DNA of 64,000 nt from Saussurea involucrata (taxonomy: Eukaryota; Streptophyta; Magnoliopsida; Asterales; Asteraceae). This document shows positions 23,601 through 29,600 of the stretch, piece after piece. The position numbers and the translations under genes were made by a program. The notes below the pieces were generated by a model. That model was not told the DNA's origin, did no database searches, and saw only the letters and a program-made list of their open reading frames with translations. How positions within the stretch are numbered: position 1 is the first letter of the stretch; the number at the start of each line of letters is the position of its first letter. The DNA is taken from assembly GCA_033807775.1 (NCBI GenBank), contig CM066313.1:85561484-85625483 (forward strand), read 5' to 3'.

Positions 23601-26600
23601 TAACATGCTAGCTAAAGCTTTTGAAAGTAGTAATAAAAAGGTTCTTAACATGCTTAATATGCCTAACCGTATAAAATGTAGAAAAGGCATTGGTTCCAAT
23701 ACTTGTGTTGATAAATGTTCTTGTATACCCATCAAAAGATTTTATGAATCACCTAAAGTAAATACAAGAAATCAATATGTGCAAAAACCTCCATATGTGC
23801 GTAAAATAAATAATGTAAATTATAATACGAGAAAACCGTATGCTCGCATGTACCATGATAAATATTCTAAACCTAATAATAATGCGAATGTAAATGCTTG
23901 TTTTTATGTATATGATAAATATAATCGCAAAATTAAAATGGTAAATAAATGGATTCCAAAAGGAATGTTTAGTAATGATAATCCCGGTGGTATGCGTTTA
24001 TGGTTTTAAATGTGTTATATATATATATATAGTTTAAATATATTCTGTTGTATATGTTATATATATAAGTAATATATATTCTATGTACTGTTTGTTTATA
24101 TATATACGTACTACATATATATATATATATATAGTGTTTGTTTAAATGTGCTATATATATAAGTAATTTTTTTTGTACCTTTAATTCTATTCATATATAT
24201 ATATACATACGTACTGCACATATATATATATATTTTATTTAATTTTTTAATTCTTATTTATATATATGTTGTTTGTCTTAACATGTGTTGTATATATATA
24301 TTTGTGTTTTATATATATATATGTATTATATATTGTGTAATGTATTATATATATATATATTCTGTTTGACTTTATATATATGTATGTTGGTTGACTTTTG
24401 AAACTAATTGTCAAGGACCCACGAGAAATGGGGACCATAAAAGTTATATCTTCATTATTGTAGATTGATCTTGATATGGACTGGATACTCGATAGTGGTT
24501 GCACACGTCACATGACCGGAAACAATAATCTCTTTTCATCATATAAGTCATGTGATGGTGGACAGGTAATCTTTGGAGGAAACTCCAAAGGAAATATAAT
24601 TGGTAGAGGTACAGTCTCTTGCAATAATGTTCAATTTCTAAATGTTAATCATGTTGATAATTTACATTTTAATTTGTTAAGTGTTCGTCAATTGTGTAAA
24701 AATAATACAACTGTTGTCTTCGAAGAAGATTCTTGTAAAATCATAAAAAATGGCAAAATTCTTTTAAATGGTTTTGTAAAAGGAAATTTGTATATTTGTA
24801 AAACTGTTGTATCTGATAATGTATGCTTATCTTCTATTAATGATGTTTCTACTTTATGGCATAGGCGTTTAGGTCACGCTAACCTAAGATTAATGCAAAA
24901 CTTAAAAAATAAGGAGCTTGTGAGTGACCTGCCAAAATTAAAGTTTGATAATCATTTTTGTGATGCTTGTCGTGTCGGCAAACAACATCACGTTTCTCAT
25001 AAATCAAAAAATGTTATTTCTACTCAAAGAGTTTTAGAACTTTTACATATGGATCTTTTTGGCCCGATGGCTGTTCAAAGTTTTGGAGGAAATTTTTATA
25101 CTTTGGTTATTGTGGATGATTTTTCCCGTTATACTTGGACTTTATTTTTGAGACATAAAAATGAGGCTTTCGAAAAGTTTAAAATTTTAGGAAAAAGAAT
25201 TCAAAACCAACAAGGTTGTACGATTGTTTCCATACGTACGGACCATGGACGAGAATTCGATAATGATGTACAATTTGGTGCCTTTTGTGATAAACATGGT
25301 ATAACTCATAACTTTTCGGCTCCTCGAACTCCTCAGTCAAACGGGGTTGTTGAAAGGAAAAATCGAACGTTGCAAGAAATGAGTAGAACTATGCTAAACG
25401 AACATCAAGTTCCCCAAAAGTTTTGGTGTGATGCCGTTGCTACCGCGACCTATGTGCTTAACCGTGTCCTAATTAGAGGTATCCTAAATAAGACACCCTA
25501 TGAACTTTACCGAGGTAGAAAACCTTCCCTAGCTCACCTAAAAGTTTTTGGTTGTAAATGTTTCATTTTAAACACCAAATCCTACCTAACCAAATTAGAC
25601 CCCAAAGCCTATGAGGGAGTTTTTCTAGGTTACTCTTGGAATAGCAAAGCCTATAGAATCCTAAATAAGGAGACCATGGTAGTGGAAGAATCCCTTAATG
25701 TTAGTTTTGACGAGAGTCCTCCCAAACCAAGTGCATCCTTAGCAAATGATAATATCCGTGAAGGAGATGTCTTAGCCCAACAACTTAGTACCTTGGATTT
25801 AGGTACCCAACCTTCCACAAATAATATTGAATCTAGTGATGCCCCTCCGTGCTTTATTCCACAAGGTATAGATGATCCTAACCTTAGAACCGCTCGAGGC
25901 CATCCCGTAGATCAAATTATAGGTGACCTAAACCAAAGGACAACTAGATCACAAATCCTTACCCATTGTGCTTTCCATGCCTTTATCTCAACCATAGAAC
26001 CTAAAACCATAGATGAAGCTTTAGGTGATGAGGATTGGATTTTGGCCATGCAAGATGAGTTAAACCAATTTACTAGGAATGATGTGTGGGACTTAGTACC
26101 TAGCCCTAGTAGTCAAACCATTATTGGCACAAGATGGGTCTTCCGTAACAAGGTAGACGAGAACGGTGGAGTCACACGAAACAAGGCACGTTTAGTTGCC
26201 AAGGGGTACAGTCAACAAGAAGGTATAGATTATGACGAAACCTTTGCACCGGTTGCAAGGTTGGAGTCTATTCGAATGCTTCTCGCTTTTGCAAATGCTA
26301 AAGATTTTAAGTTATTTCAAATGGATGTTAAAAGTGCTTTCTTAAATGGTATTATAAATGAGGAGGTATACGTTTCTCAACCTCCCGGTTTTGAAAGTTT
26401 TGAAAACCCGACACATGTTTATAAATTAAAAAAGGCGCTTTATGGTTTAAAGCAGGCTCCGCGTGCTTGGTATGATAGATTAAAAACCTTTTTAATTGTT
26501 AGTGGTTATATTATGGGTAAAATAGATAATACTTTATTTGTGAAATATGTTCAAAATGATATTGTGGTTGTGCAAGTATATGTTGATGATATTATTTTTG

Positions 26601-29600
26601 GTTCCACTAATGAAAAATTGTGTAATGATTTTTCTGCGAAAATGACTAGCGAATTTGAAATGAGCATGATGGGAGAGTTAAAATACTTCTTAGGATTGCA
26701 AATAAAACAATGTGAAACTGGTATTTTTATTAGTCAATCTAAATATTGTAAAGATATGTTGAAAAAGTTTAACTTTGAAAATGTCAAACCCGTTGAAACT
26801 CCAATGACCACAAATTTGCAATTATCTCGTGACGAGGAGGGAAACGATTTTAATGAAAAGATTTATCGTGGTATGATTGGTAGCTTGTTATATTTAACTG
26901 CTAGTAGACCTGATATTATGTTTAGTGTATGTTTATGTGCTCGTTTTCAATCTTCACCTAAACAATCTCACTATGAAGCTGTCAAGCGTATTTTTCGATA
27001 TTTACGAGGTACTACTAATCTTGGCTTATGGTACGCAAAGCAACCCGAGTTAGAAGTAACGTGTTTTGCCGATTCCGATCTTGGTGGATCTATTGTTGAC
27101 CGAAAAAGTACTAGTGGGGTATGTGCCTTTATAGGTCTCTCACTTGTATCTTGGTTCTCTAAGAAACAACAATCCGTAGCTTTGTCTACAACCGAAGCGG
27201 AATATGTAGCCGCCGCAAGAGCATGTGCTCAAGTCCTATGGATGAAACACACACTTACCGATTTTGAGGTACACCTAACCAAAATTCCAATTATGTGTGA
27301 TAACTCAAGTGCCATAAACTTAAGTAAAAATCCCGTTTTACATTCTCGTACCAAACATATTGAATTGAGACATCACTTTTTACGAGATAATGTTCAAAAA
27401 GGCAAAATCGTGCTTGAAAAGGTTGATTCGGAAGATAATTTGGCCGATATTTTCACTAAAGCTCTAAACAAGAAAGCGTTCTTTAAATTAAGACTTGGTT
27501 TAGGCATGCTTGAGTATAACCCTTGATAAATACTAACTCTCAAATATTTCATATTTTGAGGGGGAGCATCTTTCGAGGGGGAGCATAAGCGATTTTCTTA
27601 AACCCTTTTTGCTTCGACAAAAGGGGGAGAGAAACCGAGTATGCTCTCGTGTTTAGCGTTGTGTTTGTCATCATCAAAAAGGGGGAGATTGTTGGTGCAA
27701 GTGTACCCAGCTTTAAATATTGTGATATATTTTTGGTACACATAAAATCACATCTCCATATTTATTTTGATGATTACAAAACACACCGCATTATTTGTTA
27801 TCTAATATTTTATCTGAGTGTGCAGATATTTAAATGATCTCGATAAATTATTATCTGAAGAATCCAAGTTTGAAGAGTTTCGTCATTTTATTTTAAAATG
27901 ATAAACACCCTAAAATATTTTATCACTTGGATATTTCGTATCTATATAAATATATTTGAATCAAATATATATATAATATCTTTTATATATAAATCTCTGA
28001 TATATATATGCTGTCTGCTACTGTTCATCTGTTGCAAGAAGTGTGTTCAGCCGAAGTTTACCTGCGTTGCCATGCTCTCATTGGACAGATCTTCTGGCGG
28101 TATACCGCCAAGGTATACGCGGTATACCGCGGGTACTATTTCCCATCAACTTGTTCTGCATGAGAAGCTTCGTTTGTCAGGAAGTATGTCAGGCGGTATA
28201 CCGCCATGTGCAACGCGGTATACCGCGGGTACATTATGCCGTTGAGTTTTTTTTTGCAGGTTGACCTTCTCAAGGAGTACACTTTTTATGACGCAGGTAT
28301 ACCGCGATGGTTCGGCGGTATACCGCGAAATTCTCAAGTCGGATTTTCATGCAGTATAAATACAAGCCTCCAGCAGCATTAAACTCTACACCAACTTCAG
28401 CATTAAGTTCTCCCTCAGCATTTGATTATTATTCTGCTGCTTTCTTACTCACACTAAATCACTTAAACTGATAAATTAATTTTTGAGCAAGAAATCTTGA
28501 GTTGATAGCAGATTAAAATCTCACGATTAGTTGAATCAGCAACACAACTCAAGTGATCAAACTCTCTAAAAATATCCAAGTGATAAACCTTATTCAAGAG
28601 TGATTATTCATATTAAAATTTATACCCTCTTGTAAGTGTTTGAATTAGAGTGAGTGATCCACCTTAATCTCTCAAAGTAGAGTGATTCGCGTTTGTTGTA
28701 TTAAGGTTTGTGTTTCTACCGTAAAGAACACGTTTCGTATTGGATCTCCGAGAAGTGTTATTTTCTCGAGGTGGACTAGCCAACTTTGTGTTTGGTGAAC
28801 CACTTTAAAAATCTCGTTGTCAAGTATTCTCTTTCCCTTATCTCTTTACATTTCCGCTGTGCATTTAAATTATATCTGTTTATATAATTGTTGTATATTT
28901 ACTTGTTTATACTCTGCTTTATTTTTACTGTATTGTTTGTACTGTATTTATTTGTTCAAAGAATTTTTTGAAAGAAAAAGATTTTAAATACAACCTTACC
29001 CCCCCTTAGGTTGTCCAACAATCTTTTAACAGATTTTCAGGTTATTGGTGATGTTCTACGGATTCAACAAGTCCTCACCAACTTGATCAGGTGCGATTCT
29101 ATGCTATTTTTTTTTGTTTCATGCTCTTTCTTGGCGCTAGAATAGTCATATCTACCAAATAATCGTGAAAATCTTGTATGATTGATGATAAACAAATTAC
29201 TATAAAATCAAGTTTCAGGTAAAAATAATCGAATCAACGATAAAATGATAAAATGCACCAAATTAATTTAATCGGTTTTCAATTCGGGGTATCGTTGCCC
29301 ACGATCTTTGTTTCTTGGCACTGTTTATTTTAATCAGATATTATGTCATTTCTGCAGCAATGCTGTCAAATTTACCCATGAAGGGAAGGTTGGAATAAAT
29401 CTTTATGTAGTACCAGACCCATGTCCCAAAGCTCAGAAAAAACCAAAGATCGACACAGATTCGCTAGATGGTCGTGAGGAGAACGAACCACAATCACATG
29501 AAGCCGTGGTGTGGACACGATGCGATATTCAAGATACCGGAATTGGAATCCTAGGTGATTTTCTATGTTCTTGATCTTTTCAAGGGACCATTTATTCGTC

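Larger units (their letters stand above)
20709..29020 (+). mobile_element. E2: full-length, apparently intact Ty1-copia retrotransposon in intron 5
   Basis: 8312 bp with a perfect 5-bp target-site duplication ATCTT (20704-20708 and 29021-29025). Both LTRs are 1331 bp and no difference was found between them by eye. gag and pol are both open to their natural ends. It is in the same family and orientation as E1. These are the marks of a very recent insertion and a possibly autonomous element. Confidence 0.95.
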
